Shown piece by piece: positions 1 to 12,200 of a DNA stretch of 64,000 bases (its first letter is position 1; the number at the start of each line of letters is the position of its first letter). Under the pieces are notes generated by a model. The model saw only the letters and a list, made by a program, of their open reading frames with translations, had not been told where the DNA came from and did no database searches. A program made the translations under genes and the position numbers. This stretch comes from Ceratodon purpureus. Its lineage: Eukaryota; Streptophyta; Bryopsida; Pseudoditrichales; Ditrichaceae. The DNA is taken from positions 28,417,037-28,481,036 of the forward strand of contig CM026426.1 of NCBI GenBank assembly GCA_014871385.1, read 5' to 3'.

Positions 1-2
1 GT

Positions 3-263
3 GCGGCCGGTGTTGCCAGGGGCAATTTCGCCCCGGCTGGCCTGGCCGGGCGTATCCTCTCATTCTTAGACGCGGCACCTCTAGCTCCAGCGCCTGACGA
101 CCACACTGCCGCTGCTCCGTTCTCTCTAAAAGGAATCCGAGCAGCTGCCCGGCAAGTTGTGACACCAGCCAGCTCCCGTCCCCCGACCTACGATGTATGG
201 GGCTTCAGAACACTACCTCAGAAGAGCGGCGGGGACGCCAGTATCCCCATGAGAGACGAATGA
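3..263 (+). CDS. C-terminal end of LINE ORF1 (partial)
   Basis: This frame is open from the left edge to TGA at 261-263. The roughly 86 visible residues are rich in Ala, Pro and Arg with no recognisable domain, which suits the tail of an L1 ORF1 RNA-binding protein; the diagnostic part (RRM or CCHC) would lie outside the window. The identity rests on position: its stop overlaps the ATG of ORF2 at 260 in an ATGA arrangement, the layout seen in LINEs that couple ORF2 translation to ORF1 termination. An accidental open frame in GC-rich DNA is the alternative. Confidence 0.5.
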   Translation, partial: AAGVARGNFAPAGLAGRILSFLDAAPLAPAPDDHTAAAPFSLKGIRAAARQVVTPASSRPPTYDVWGFRTLPQKSGGDASIPMRDE

Positions 264-3200
264 AACTCCACCTCCTGTCCTTTAACGTGCGGAGGCTCAA
301 CGAAGCCACCGCAGTGGCCCATACGCGGGCTTACATTGCCCACTGCGTTCCCCAACCAGACATAGTGGCCATTCAGGAACACAAGCTGCGGGGCGTCGCG
401 GCACAACAAATTGGCCGTCGCCTCTGGAAATCGGCGAGCTCATTTAGTCAGGAAGCCTCAGTGGGCTATGGCCATCAGCCTACCGACTTGGGCGCTGGCT
501 GTGGAAAAATCCTTACTCTCATCAATCTACGCTGGTCCCAGCAGATCGGAGCCTCGAGCTCTCTGATGGCGAACCGTGTCCAATGGGTTATCATACAAGG
601 CTTGCCTGGGGGAGACATCGGGTTTGCCAACATTTATGCGCCCAACGACTCTCCTAATCGGTGCATCCCCTGGGAAATTATGGCCCGTGATCTACCCCGC
701 ACCTGCAGATGGCTCCTTATGGGCGACTTTAACATGGTCGAATATCGGGCCGACAAAACCCGTCAGTGTACTAACATGATCCCCAGTCGCGAGCGCATTC
801 TTTTCGACCCTATGAAATCTTCCCTCCAGGTTGAGGACAATCCCCGATCGGCCCATAGCCTACGCTATTCGTGGGACAACAATCGGCCTCAGACTGGGAG
901 AATCCTGGCCCGGCTTGATAGACTATATCTTTTCCTCCCTCCCCATGGTAGCTCTGAACGGGCTCTTCTGGACTATGCCATCCGGGGCAATGCCACTCGG
1001 TCTGATCACCAGCCGATGACAACGACTGTCCAACTGGCCCTCCAAGCCCGCCGGCCTTCTACTTGGAAGATGAGCACCGTGTGGTTTGACGAGGCCGCTC
1101 TCGGAAGTCATCGTCTCTGGCACATCGCTACTCCTGGTAGTTCCTTTTTCCAGAAAATGCGTCGGATTCTGCGTTTCTACCGCGGGTTCTGCCATCGCAA
1201 GGCTCAAGCCTACCGCACTAATGAAGAAGCGCTAGTGGCGCTGTTTGAAGCCCACATTCGCAGAGCCCAAGACGACCCTATGGACGCCGAAGCTCTCCGC
1301 GAAAGGGGTGAGGCCCGACTACGCCTCGAGGCTTTTAAAGACCGTCAACTCGAAGGTCGCCGAATTCGTACTCGCACCCTGTGGAAGCTGAAAGGAGATG
1401 CGGTATCCAAGGAGTTTTTTCGTGTCGTTCGAGCCCTGCGAGGCACCGCTCAGATACCTGCCCTCCGTGATCAAACTGGCCGCAGGGTCACAGACCGTCA
1501 GGAACTCGAACAGCTGGTCCTACAGTACTACAGCCAGCTTTATGAGGACCCCCCCATGGATGCCCAAGCCTCTCGGGTAGAGGCGGACCTCCTCGCTCTC
1601 ATCCCCAATTCTTTCCGTCCTGCTTTCCTCCGTCGATCCTTCACCAATTGGGCCTACCGCCTGAGGCTGAGGAAATTCACGGGGCGCTGAAGCAGATGGC
1701 AATTGGCAAAAGCCCCGGCCCGGACGGGGTGGTCACCGAGTTCTACATCCGCTTCTGGCCCCTAATCCGCCCAGATTACACCACAATGCTCAGGCATTTG
1801 ATTCTGGAGGGCGCGTTCCCCCTGGGTGTAAATCAGGGCCTTGTCATTCTCCTACCTAAAGGAGGGGATCTCGAGCTCCTCACTAACTGGCACTTGATCA
1901 CTCTCTTGAACACGTCCTACAAGATTTTGCCAAGGTCTTGCAGATTCGTCTGCAACGCCTTCTCCTCGATGTGATTCACACAGGCCAATCAGCCTTCCTA
2001 CCCTCTCGGCATATTTTAGATGCCATTATTGTTCAACACGAGACAATCTCCTGGGCTAAGGAGACGGCTCAACCCCTAATTATGATCAAGCTGGATTTTC
2101 GTAAAGCCTACGATTCTGTGCGATGGAGCTTTCTTTTTCAAGTTATGGCTCGTATGGGACTCCCAGCGCCCTTCATTGTTATGATTCGTATGCTCCTGTC
2201 TGACGCATCCGCGGCGGTGGCGTTGAATGGCGTTAATACTGGGGCCCTCCCCATACGACGAGGGGTGCGTCAGGGATGTCCTATTGCCCCTTACCTCTTC
2301 TTGCTGGTAGCTGAGGCACTTGCTACCGCAACTCGTCACGCCATGGCTGTCGGCTGCCTTAAAGGGATTGCCCTCTTTGATGGTTGCACTCAGCAAATCC
2401 TGACTCAATTTGCAGACGATGCAACATACTCACTCTTGGGAGCAAAGCGATACTTGGCCTCTACCTCCGTTCTGTTGCACAAGTTTGGGCTGGCCACGGG
2501 CCTCGTAATCAACCGGAAAAAATGCGAGATCTACTGGTATGATCGACAGCCCCCGCCAGTGTGGCTCCAGACATCCCGGCCGGCAACCTGGCAAGCTGCT
2601 AGGTACACCTTTCGGTGTCTCTTTGGCTACTGCTGACGTTGATCTGTTCCTAGCTCATAAGATTAAAATCAAGCCCGCCTACTAGAGCTCGGTTCATCTT
2701 TCCCTAGCTGCTCGCTCGGTGGTCGTTAATTCTGTTCTCATGTCGATCCTCTGGTACTTTATCAGTATCTGGGGAGGGTCGACAAAAGTGCTTAGCACTA
2801 TCCGGGCGTCCCTGAGGAATTACCTGTGGGCGGGCACAGAGGAACATGCCCGAGCCCGGGTAAGATGGGATGACTGTTGTGCCGGGAAGATGGTGGGCGG
2901 TCTCGGTATCATTGATCCCACTGAGTCTCTCACTGCCCTCATGGGGAAGTGGGTGATCAAGGCGCTGACTCCGGATACATCCCCGCTCCACATTCTACTC
3001 CGACACCGTCTCGCTCGCATCAGGCCCCCTGGCCCTGGCTCTTGGCCCAGGAGTCTTCAGGGGCTCCTGCGAGCCAAGTTTTCAGCTCCACAAGGGTCCA
3101 CTCTGTGGAATCGCCTGATACAGGCATGGCGAGCGCTCAGCCCCCTCGATGATGCCGCACCGCCGTGTACTTTTGAGGAAGTACAGAACACTCAGTTGTG

Positions 3201-4542
3201 GTGGACCACTCACTTTGTGGGTAATAATTTTGGTTTCACGCAGCAGCGAGCGCGGCAACTGGCGCATAAAGGCCTCCAGTGCTTCCGGGACATATGGGTC
3301 CCCGGGACCATGTCCCTTCGGCCTTGGCCGGACCTCAAGGAGCAGTTTGATTTCCTTGAAGAGGAAAGACGATCCATAGTTTTGTTCCACTCGCGCGTAC
3401 CGGCCGAGTGGCAGGCCACTGGCAGACTCACTCAGAATCACTCCATAGAAAGGGAATGGCTGGATTATTTTTCCCCGACGGTGCAGGGCGACCCCCTCCT
3501 CATATTCCAGACTACGCAGGCTTTTTGCCCACCTGTAGGCCAGCAACCTGGCCCGTTGGCTCTCCCTGACAATTTGGTTACTTTCATCGTGGGAGGTCAG
3601 TCTCGCTCTCTAATCGCTGTATTAGACTTGGCCGAGCATCCCTCCCTCCTCGCGGCCAACTGGTGCGTGTGCGGATTATTACGATCCCCCGCCCCACTCA
3701 GCCAAAGGCCGGCCCCATCCACAAATATCTAGCCCCGCTCATGACCCTTACGTTTGACCCAGGTCGTTGGACGTGGAGGCCTGGTGATCTGCTTCATGCG
3801 TATACGGCGAACAAGGGTCGCCAGTGGCGTAATCCCCGTCGTCACCTTTCACTTCCCATTTGCGAGAAGTGGCACAGGATGGTACCGGCCAATTTTGTTC
3901 CAGATTGGAAGGAGGTCTCGACGATGACTCGGCCTCGTAAGGAAGCGGCATTCTTATGGAGTTTTTACCATAAGGCCATTGCGGTTAATCAATGGCGGCA
4001 TGTAGCCTACGCCCACATTTCAAACCTCTGTAGCTGTTGTGACGCAGGTGTCCCGGAGACTCTACATCATGCATTTTATGCATGCCCTGCAGCTCAAGAA
4101 GCGTGGTCTTCTGCAACGACGGTCCTTTACCGTCTCCTCCGTTTTTCCCCAGCCACAATGCCCTGGACTCCTTTGTCCTGGCAACTGTGCCTTCTTGGCT
4201 ACGAGCTGCCAGGCCCGATTGGCCACGGTGTTCGTCTCTGGTCGCTCATACGGGGCTTTGTCCTCTGGACAATATGCCTTCGCCGTAAGGCTTGCATTTT
4301 CCAAGGTGAACAGTGGCCCCTTCCCGTCTTTGAGCAACCCTTATGGGATGGCATCGTCGACTTAAGCTATGGCTTGGATCCAAGTTAAGCACGCTCAGCG
4401 TCAGTCCCCAGTGGTAGCCGCTCGTAGTCGTCTCGCGTTCTTTCAACGCTGGGCATTCTCCGACGTTCTTTGTTCTCTCCGGCGGACTGGCATCTCCTGG
4501 GTGCACGCTCCTCCTGCTAAAGGAACGTTCCGTCACGTTTAG
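260..4542 (+). pseudogene. LINE ORF2: AP endonuclease, reverse transcriptase, zf-RVT (broken)
   Basis: Counting from ATG 260, residues 1-260 are an exonuclease-endonuclease-phosphatase domain with Asn9, QE(E40)HKL, NIYAPN, GDFN (D156, N158), RLDRLY and SDHQP (248-250), so the nicking active site looks complete. The RT follows: SPGPDG near 1715, FADD near 2409 with both aspartates, and a C-terminal C-x2-C-x7-H-x4-C knuckle near 4030-4090. The gene is disrupted by frame changes near 1640-1660, 1925 (one base apparently lost), 2600-2635, 3660-3730 and 4370-4385, and by TAG at 2683-2685. The last frame ends with TAG at 4540-4542. The element would nick target DNA and prime reverse transcription there; this copy cannot make the full protein. 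A longer in-frame start at 197 (GTG) is possible but ATG 260 precedes the first endonuclease strand directly. Confidence 0.85.
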
Positions 4543-4650
4543 GGCCTTTTGATGCTTTCTCATTAGGTAGTTTTCCAGGTTTTGCTCGCAGGTAGTTTTC
4601 CAGGTAGCTCTCGAGGTCTTTATTAGGAGGTAAAAAGTAAAAACATTTTG

Positions 4651-7411
4651 CCAACTAAGTTCTCTTGCCTTGGTTTGCTGCGGTGTAAGTTCTTTTCTTT
4701 GCAATGGATTTTCACCATTTGACTCAAAAAAACCTGACGAACTCCTTTGAGAGACTACGTCTGGTGTAAAAGACGAAATGTACAATGATATTGCTTTCAC
4801 ACTCCTCATGCCAGGTCTGAAAATTAGAGTCAGCAATAATTTTCGAATCTTCTAGGCAGAGCTGTCGAAAATCCCAGACAATTTCCACTTGTTTGGAGCT
4901 ACATGGGATATTCCCGCACAAAAGTAGTATGTGATTTCTTAATTAGAACATGTCCTCGTAAAATTGGGAGAGTTTTTAGTGCCATGGACGTCACTTTGAT
5001 GATAGACAAGTAGACAGGAATGTGGTAAGAGATAGATCCACGTATGTTTTGAAGGATGTTAGGAAGATGCTTTGGAGCAGGGATTTGTCATATGATTTTG
5101 ACCCATCGTTCCTCCCCGAGGTTGTTCCAGATCAGTTGAACACTCTTCTCGTGGATCCTCATCGGCAGTTCTGCGTGATGTATCTTGACCACGCATTGTA
5201 TCCTACTTTTTAAAATCAACCTACTAATCATCATTCTTGTTGGAAGAGGAATGTCCTCCCATTTATTACATAATTAGGAGAGTCAGGGAGGAACGTTTCA
5301 GATTTGTATAGGCTAATAGAGGTTTAGTTTTCATCATGTGTCGACTCTCGCTAGAGGCTTATGTCAATAAGTTGCTTTGGGAGAGGCGGAAAAGTAGGAA
5401 ACTACACCGCTAGGGCTACTCTTTTACTTTAATTGCATGCTCAATTTGAAAGCCATCTCTTAACTCTTTAACCCTTTTTCATATTGGAAAGAAATTTTTG
5501 AGCAAGTTTTTTCATGTATGTCTAGTAAGTGATTAATCACCGATTTTCTCTGAATTGAATGTTTCACATGCATGCCGCATCACATGAAGCCCTAATCTTG
5601 TGTTGACAACATTGTCTTTCCATGTTTTTTGCAAGAGATGCGTTAATTGCTGTTTTAGAGATTCTAAGTGCATTAGATTGTAATTGGATATACAATTTTG
5701 GAAGGTCTCCTAGATTATATAAGGTCATGTTTGTTTAATTTTCATAGCGTTTGTTGTTTAGAGTGCAATGTTGAATAGAACCGCAAACTTCACGTTTATA
5801 TGCACCAATGAACCTTGTGCATGCAATGAGGATGATGATGTAAACTGTGCAATACTTGCTAACGAGTACCGTACTCGCTCTACATTGCGGGCGGAGAGAG
5901 ATGAGCTTGATGATGTGTTAATCAAAAGTTGTGCGTGGATCTGCCAGTTTGAGGCCTTAAAAATTTGGATCTTATGTCAAGGTTGATTGTTGAGGTATAT
6001 TTTACATATTTTGTTGTTATTATCTTAGAATTGCTGGATCATTTTGCATAAATATATTTTGTTCAAGAAGGTATCAAGCAAAGAGAATAACATTGAAGAT
6101 AGTGAGGACTTATTGATGAGGACCTTGTATTCATCTGAAACAAAATTTACTCATATTTGTTGTATTTTCTATCTCATACATTGTACTTTTTGTTTGTCAT
6201 GAGGTGACGTCATCATTTTCTACGGATGGCGTCATGGTGTACAACTTACATATATTGAATACTAGTTTGAGCGTGATGAATGCCTCATTTCCACCCTTGG
6301 CAATTGCTCATTATTGTGCAAAATGACTAAGTACTTGTTACTTTGTACCTCACATTTTGGCCAAGACTTTTGTTAAAGTACAACATTCCTCATTACAAAA
6401 GTCCCAGATTTGACAACTTGTCCCCAATATACAAATATAGTGTTTATATTATGAAATGTTTTTTGTCTGTTTAGAGGGTCTCTTGGATCTAAGGCTCCAC
6501 CACCTTCATGGATTTTTTAGATACTATTTCTTTTAAAGTGAGAAGCCTCAGGTCCAAGATCGTGACAGCTTGATATTTGATGAACTATGCTTGGGTGTTT
6601 CTCGGATCTGACGAAATTGTTCTCTAATCCCAAAAGAGGTAGGAATGATTGTAGAAAAACTTCTTGTATCCGGGAGTCCCTGACTTTGGTTATTGTTTTT
6701 GCTAAACTATCTAGTCCTGTGTAAAGTTGGAAGAGGAGGTGGGCATACATTACACAAAAATTCTTGAAGACGACAATCTTATCATTCCAAAACAAAACCC
6801 AGGTTGAACAATTCAAGACATTAAGACCTTTGTAATTGAATAGAGACTTATCGATTTGGAAAAGAGGTTTTTTCTGAGATCATTGGCAAGCACAAAATAT
6901 TTTCTAAGACAAAGGCTTTCACCAATCAGGCTGAAATAAAGAAAGTTGTGTCAAAGGCACTTGTGAGGTACTTCAAACGGAAATTGCTTAAGAACGGAGC
7001 AATCACTGTCGACAATCTTTTTCTTTGGTTTGCTATAAAGTTGGATACTTCTAATAATGAGTGCATCTTCAGTGATTGTCAGCAATGATTGTTCTAATAA
7101 AGTAGTGATCTTCACATCCTTCACTTATCTTCACTTGCTTCAATGTCCATGGTACATTGACTTTGTTCGGAAGAACAATGTCCAGACAATTAGAAGGAGG
7201 TGAAGGTATAGTGTGAACGCAAGACAAAGGATATGGATGCCTAGGGTTTGAAAAGAGCAAATGCCTCCAAAGATGTTGCCATGACATACCTAGAATGGCG
7301 CAAGGCCGCAAACAAAAGGAAGCAGGAACATAATTGGATTGCAAAGAAGGCAGAGAAGATCGGGCTACATCTACCTTTGCCAACCAATTTGTTTGTGATG
7401 ATGAGGTTGTA
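4651..7411. other. AT-rich spacer with short coding-like fragments
   Basis: No complete gene is visible. Three short open frames might be exon relics: 5022-5213 (63 codons from GTG/ATG, ending at TAA), 5768-5986 (72 codons, acidic, with a CACNEDDDVNC stretch) and 6843-7088 (81 codons, no start). None has a recognisable domain or convincing splice sites. The rest is AT-rich and featureless to my eye. Confidence 0.4.
6843..7088 (+). pseudogene. Unidentified open-frame fragment without start codon
   Basis: An 81-codon frame opens just after a TAG and ends at TGA 7086-7088. Its Lys/Phe-rich composition (for example KALVRYFKRKLLKNG) looks more protein-like than the surrounding AT-rich DNA and could be an exon relic of a mobile element. 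I do not recognise a family and see no clear acceptor or donor. Confidence 0.2.
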
Positions 7412-7719
7412 CTAAGGTAGTGGACCCAGTTCCGGACCAAATTTCAGGTTCAGCAAGTTCTGTTTCTGGAGTGTCTATCAAAATGATTCAAAAATATGTG
7501 CAAAGTTTGTAGAAGTCCAATCCAACTTGAATCATATTTTTCAAACTATTATTGAATTACTTATGAATTTTTGAAGTTAGAGATGTAGAGGTGCCACAAA
7601 CCGACCACCCCTAAAAAGTTTATACTGGCTACATGATAATTTCGAAGCCCGACCTAAAATGTATGCCCTGGCGCTGGTCGTGAATTGGACCCGGTCGGAA
7701 ATCAGGTCCTCTACCTTAG
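7412..7719. repeat. Candidate MITE with imperfect terminal inverted repeats
   Basis: The segment opens with CTAAGGTAG (7412-7420) and closes with its exact reverse complement CTACCTTAG (7711-7719); weaker inverted matching continues inward for about 15 more bases. About 308 bp long, it has no ORF, which suits a non-autonomous DNA transposon. I could not identify a target duplication, so the superfamily stays open and chance pairing is not excluded. Confidence 0.4.
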
Positions 7720-8520
7720 TTTTTTATCTCGATGGAAAATTTGTTTTGGAAAAAGTATGTCATTGGGCAAAGTGAGTAGATTTTTGAGAAGCGATGAAGT
7801 GGGTAGTTATGAATGGTCTTCCATCGACCAAGCAAGACTTTGATGCACACCAAGTGAAGTACTTCATGGCTAAGTAGTTTGTTAGATTTGATTCTGAATG
7901 TTGTTTGCTAATTCTTCTTGCCTTGTTGCCCTTTGGATCCAAAGACCTCTCACACTGCTCTCCCTTTTTTTAATTTGTTCTTCTCTTTCTCTACCATTTT
8001 CTCCCATTGATATATATGCAGGTGGTTCTTCTCCAAAACCTTTTACTCTTGCTTTTCTATACCGCTTTACTACTTCTTGTTTAATTTTTTATTTAAAGAA
8101 TAAAATAAAATTCTACAAATCTTCAACTTATTACTATTAGTTACTTTTACAAATACAATTAGTTTTCCAACATAGTCGTGACCTTCATTTTTGTATTTTT
8201 TATCATTTTTAACTTTCATTTTCCTTATTTTACCATCGTCGGTCTTTGTTGATCTCTGGTTTGTTTACTTTTACTTCTGGAATGTCATTAAACTTTGTTG
8301 AATATATCATTATCGTCTTTATTTCTAGGCATTCACTTCAAACTTAATCATTCCTAACTATCCACCAAATTTGGAGATTTATTATAACTCTCTTAATTTA
8401 CATCATCCGTGCATTCAAAAATATCCTAAAGGTTCTACAATAATACATACCGTCCTTCGTTTCTCTCTTTTAGTGGGAAAAAGGCATAATGTTTTCATTG
8501 AAATAACCTTTATGCTTGCT
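7720..8520. other. AT/T-rich spacer, insertion target of the MULE
   Basis: No gene seen. The plus strand is pyrimidine-rich between about 7940 and 8360. It ends at the 9-bp sequence duplicated by the MULE insertion, so it was once contiguous with the DNA after 23752. Confidence 0.5.
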
Positions 8521-8529
8521 GTTCGCTAC
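8521..8529. repeat. Left 9-bp target-site duplication
   Basis: GTTCGCTAC stands immediately before the left TIR and recurs exactly at 23744-23752 after the right TIR. Nine bases is the hallmark duplication length of Mutator-like transposition. Confidence 0.95.
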
Positions 8530-8831
8530 GGAGAACGCTATTTCGCATGTAGGAAAGGTGGGCCCCGTCGCGCCGTCCGACGTGGCATGCCGCGCTGGCC
8601 CCCGCGTTTTCCCACGATCCGACGGTTCCGGTAAGTCGCGAGTGGAGTAAAATCGCGATGTCACGTAACACTGGACTACCGAGACACCCCGTCCACCGAG
8701 ACGCCGTGACACTGAACACTGCCCACTTCCGAGACACTGGAATCGGAAACCTGACCGCGAACTCAAAAAAACATGACGTCATAATTACGTCACAGTCCCC
8801 ATCGTCTTCTCCATTCCGATTAGGGCTTCCA
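8530..8831 (+). repeat. Left MULE terminal inverted repeat, 302 bp
   Basis: It starts GGAGAACGCTATTTCGC and pairs with 23442-23743. It contains one GTGACACTG site (8706-8713) and a CRE-like TGACGTCA (8773-8780) followed by TGACG-type matches. The first exon of the Ulp1 gene begins about 370 bp further in, so this repeat probably contains or abuts its promoter. Confidence 0.95.
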
Positions 8832-9201
8832 GTGTCTCGTTAGAGCTTTGTCGTTGTGGGTAGAGGGGGAGTATGTGTGCATTCAGGTCTCTCAAAGCAC
8901 TAGGGAGATTAGGGTTTAGTAGTGATTGCGTTAGGAATTATGACATGTTCTTTCATTGAATTGCATTGTACTCTCCGTGTTGAAGCTGTCGCGTCTCGCC
9001 GTTTTGGATTCGACTACATCATTCAACAATTAATGTGCAAATCGCTCTGGAATTGACCCCTTTCGAAACGCGCAGGCGCAGAGCTTTGAAGGTGTTAGGG
9101 GTTTCACTTACGAGCATTTCGCGGCATGGAGGTAATTGGTCTTGGGTTTTGTTGTCGTCTCTTCGTTGTTTCTTCGTTTTCAAGGCGGTTGCGCTCGCGG
9201 G

Positions 9202-12200
9202 ATGGACTCGTACTGTACTCACCTCTCTAACATTCGCATTGTCAGCAGGGGCTCCCTGGAAACACCCATCCACGAGCGCTCTATATTCTGGAGCATTCCA
9301 AGGTAATATTTTTTCGCATTGAATCTCTGTTTATGTCATTTTAGAGCTTCGTTAGGGTTTACTGAAATTTCTAGTCTGATTGGGAATGCAATGTTGTTTT
9401 CCTCGTACAATGTGTTTAGGGTTTAGAGCTACAAATCCAGGAGCTCCTTACGGCTTAGGATTAGGATCTTAATGTTATTTTACATTAGCCACATTTCTAC
9501 CACTGCAATCTTGCTCGCACTCTTCTAACTACTAAGCCCGACAGGGACGACGTCGAAAGCACCGAGCAGGATTGGTACTACCATCCCGTGCTATGCCCAC
9601 ATAGCTGCGGCGCTTGTATTGGGGTCGTCAATAAGTTTCGTTTCCTTTGTTTCTTCCCGGCTGGTTGTCCGAAGTGTGGGTCATCTACGCAGGTCTACAA
9701 GGCTGAAGACATGGAGGAGGAACCGGTGACACTGAGAAGCAAGATTTATGGGATCTGTTACGAAGTCCAGTACCCAAGTAGAAGGCGTGCTGAAGAGCTC
9801 CAGGCCGAGTTTGCAACCGCGGCGAAGGGGAAGGTAAAACCAGGCGGGACGAGAAAGTATTTTGTTTGCATCCATTGTGGTCGCGACTCTTTCAGTAACA
9901 AGATGATGTTCAACCGCCATAGATACGTAGAAGGCTGTGACGGGGCAAAGCATCCGGATGGTTCCCGTGCGTTACTCTTACCCTACCCTGATTTCAAACG
10001 TGGGGAGGGTAAGAGGGTTGAGGTGTTGGGGAAGGTTACTGTAGAGGCGCAGAAGAAGACTGCATTGGCTGCTGCGAAGTCCGGGAAGGGAGTAGATGCG
10101 ACACTGAAGAAGAGTTCGATGGAGCAACCGGCTATGGGGGAAGGGTCTCTCAATGCTGTTGGGGACGGAGTTCGTGGACCAAGGGTGGAAGGGAACAGCG
10201 CCACCGGGTACAAGATTACTCCTGCACCTGATATTATCTGCGGGAAGGTCTGTGAATCGGATGTAGGGGGAGATGGAGGGGGTGATGGGCATAAGAAGCG
10301 GAAGACTACACCAACGGGGGCTGCCCCTCCGTTCCGTAGTTGCCGTAAATCTGTGTCGAAGGGGTCCCCGGAGCATAGAGTCACGGGGTCAGAGGAAGTT
10401 CGGGAGCAGTGTCACGAGGACGTTGATGATACGCGAGACACTCCGGAGGAAGGAGACCAGGATGTCGTCGACGGAGGTAAGAGGAAAAGGTCTGTGGCTT
10501 TTCAGTTAGAGGCTGTACAGAATCTAGTGCCAGCCCAGAATGCACCCAAACAGGACATACGGGTGACCGGGAAGGTTATTCACAGAGGAGTTGATGCCCG
10601 GGTGAAGGGCCTACCAGTTGGGAATTGTGATACTAATGCTCAACGTCAACTCTCTCCGAGTGAGGACGAGGCGGTGCTGTCACCTACATTACGGGAGGTT
10701 TTGACGGGGAATGGCAACTCCAAGAAGGCTGACCAGAGTTTTCATGTCGCCTATCGAGAGCCAGGTGGACAGCGCGGGAAGAAGCAGAAGAAGAGTTCGT
10801 ACGACGCCGACGCTGAGGTAAGCGATAAGCAACGGGCAATAGATACTTTAAGAGATAGATTTACTAAAGTTGTTCAAAGTGTTCTTCGAGGGCCGCATAG
10901 TGTGTACTACTCTAGAAAATGTAGTGGTTTAGGTTGTAGTAGTGACTGCAGCGCCTGTGATTTGCATCACCCCTTTTGTGACACTGGGGACGGCGTAATA
11001 GATAGTGTTACATTGCAGGATCACTGTATAGGGGGGTCAGATACCATACAGTGTCACAGTGACGGTGTACCGGAGGAGGAGAATGTTGTACCTGATACGC
11101 CATTTCAGAATGTTCCTGTACGGGATACGGAATGTACTCTAGAAAGAATCAGCGCGGAACATGTCTGGGTTGGTGATATACAGAGTGTGACGGACATTCA
11201 ACAGTACTGGGCAAACGGGAAGGGGTCTAGGGATCCATTTGCCTTTTTCCCGGAAGCGTTTCAGAGGTTCACGCTACGTGCTAAACTTATGAACGACCTA
11301 GAGGAGAAGACCGTGACAAAGATATGTAAGGAAGCCGAGTCTGCACAGCGGATTAGGCCCCCTCCAGTGTGTCCACCGGAACCCCGACGACCTGGTCTAT
11401 ACTACCTACGGGACATAGGGGGGGATGTGACACTGCCCTGGGTTTGGGAGTGTCACAGTGGTGACGACTTTTTGGAGAAGTGGGAAAAAGCAGTAAGAGA
11501 GAAAGAGTTCAGGGAGAAGCTGCCTCACTGTACGTATTGGTGGAGTCGCAAGAAGGTAAGTTGCACGTATCAGTGACATTGATCTTGTTGTTTTTTTAAT
11601 ATGCTTCGGAATAAGACTCCACAGATATTGATGCACTCTAATATATAGATAAATGGTACAGGGAGACAAGAAGAGTCCACTGGCGAAAGACGTCGTCGAG
11701 GAAGTCACGAAAGCCATAGACGCGCTTGTTGAAAGCGTGGAAGATGGGACACCATATGCAGATCTGGACGCACTGAAATTCTACATACAGTGGACGATTG
11801 ATTATGGCAAATACGAGGAAGCGTTGACGAAGTATAAGGAAGACTTGCGTGCAGCTGAGGCGAATCGAGAGGCAGCGGCGGTAACGGAATTCAGATCGAC
11901 GAACGGGAGGCTGTTTGAAGAAGTCCGGTGGGATTGGTCCCCGATATGGCAGGTATTAGCAGTGGAGGAAGGAATTCTGTCGACTCTCCCGACCCTACCG
12001 TGGCGTCACGATGGTGAGAGTCTTCCCCTATACTACATGTCTATCACTACACTAAACATTCGTAGAATACCAGAGTATTTTTTGGCGTTACTCTTTGACT
12101 GAAAATAATATTGTGTGGCCGGAACAGGAGAGGAAGCCGCTCATGTGCGCCGAATACTATGCGGTGATAGATTAGAGGCGTTGACACCCCCTCCGCTAAT

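Larger units (their letters stand above)
1..4650 (+). mobile_element. L1-type non-LTR retrotransposon, 5' end outside the window
   Basis: The stretch encodes, in order, the tail of an ORF1, an AP-type endonuclease, a reverse transcriptase and a C-terminal zf-RVT zinc knuckle, which is the plant L1 order. It is GC-rich compared with the AT-rich DNA after 4650. Coding similarity ends at 4542; the next 100 bases hold two copies of a 'gtagttttccaggt' motif (about 4567 and 4591) and an A-rich patch near 4635 that I take as the 3' end, although I see no clean poly(A) tail or target duplication. Five frameshifts and an internal stop make the copy dead. The right boundary is approximate. Confidence 0.8.
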
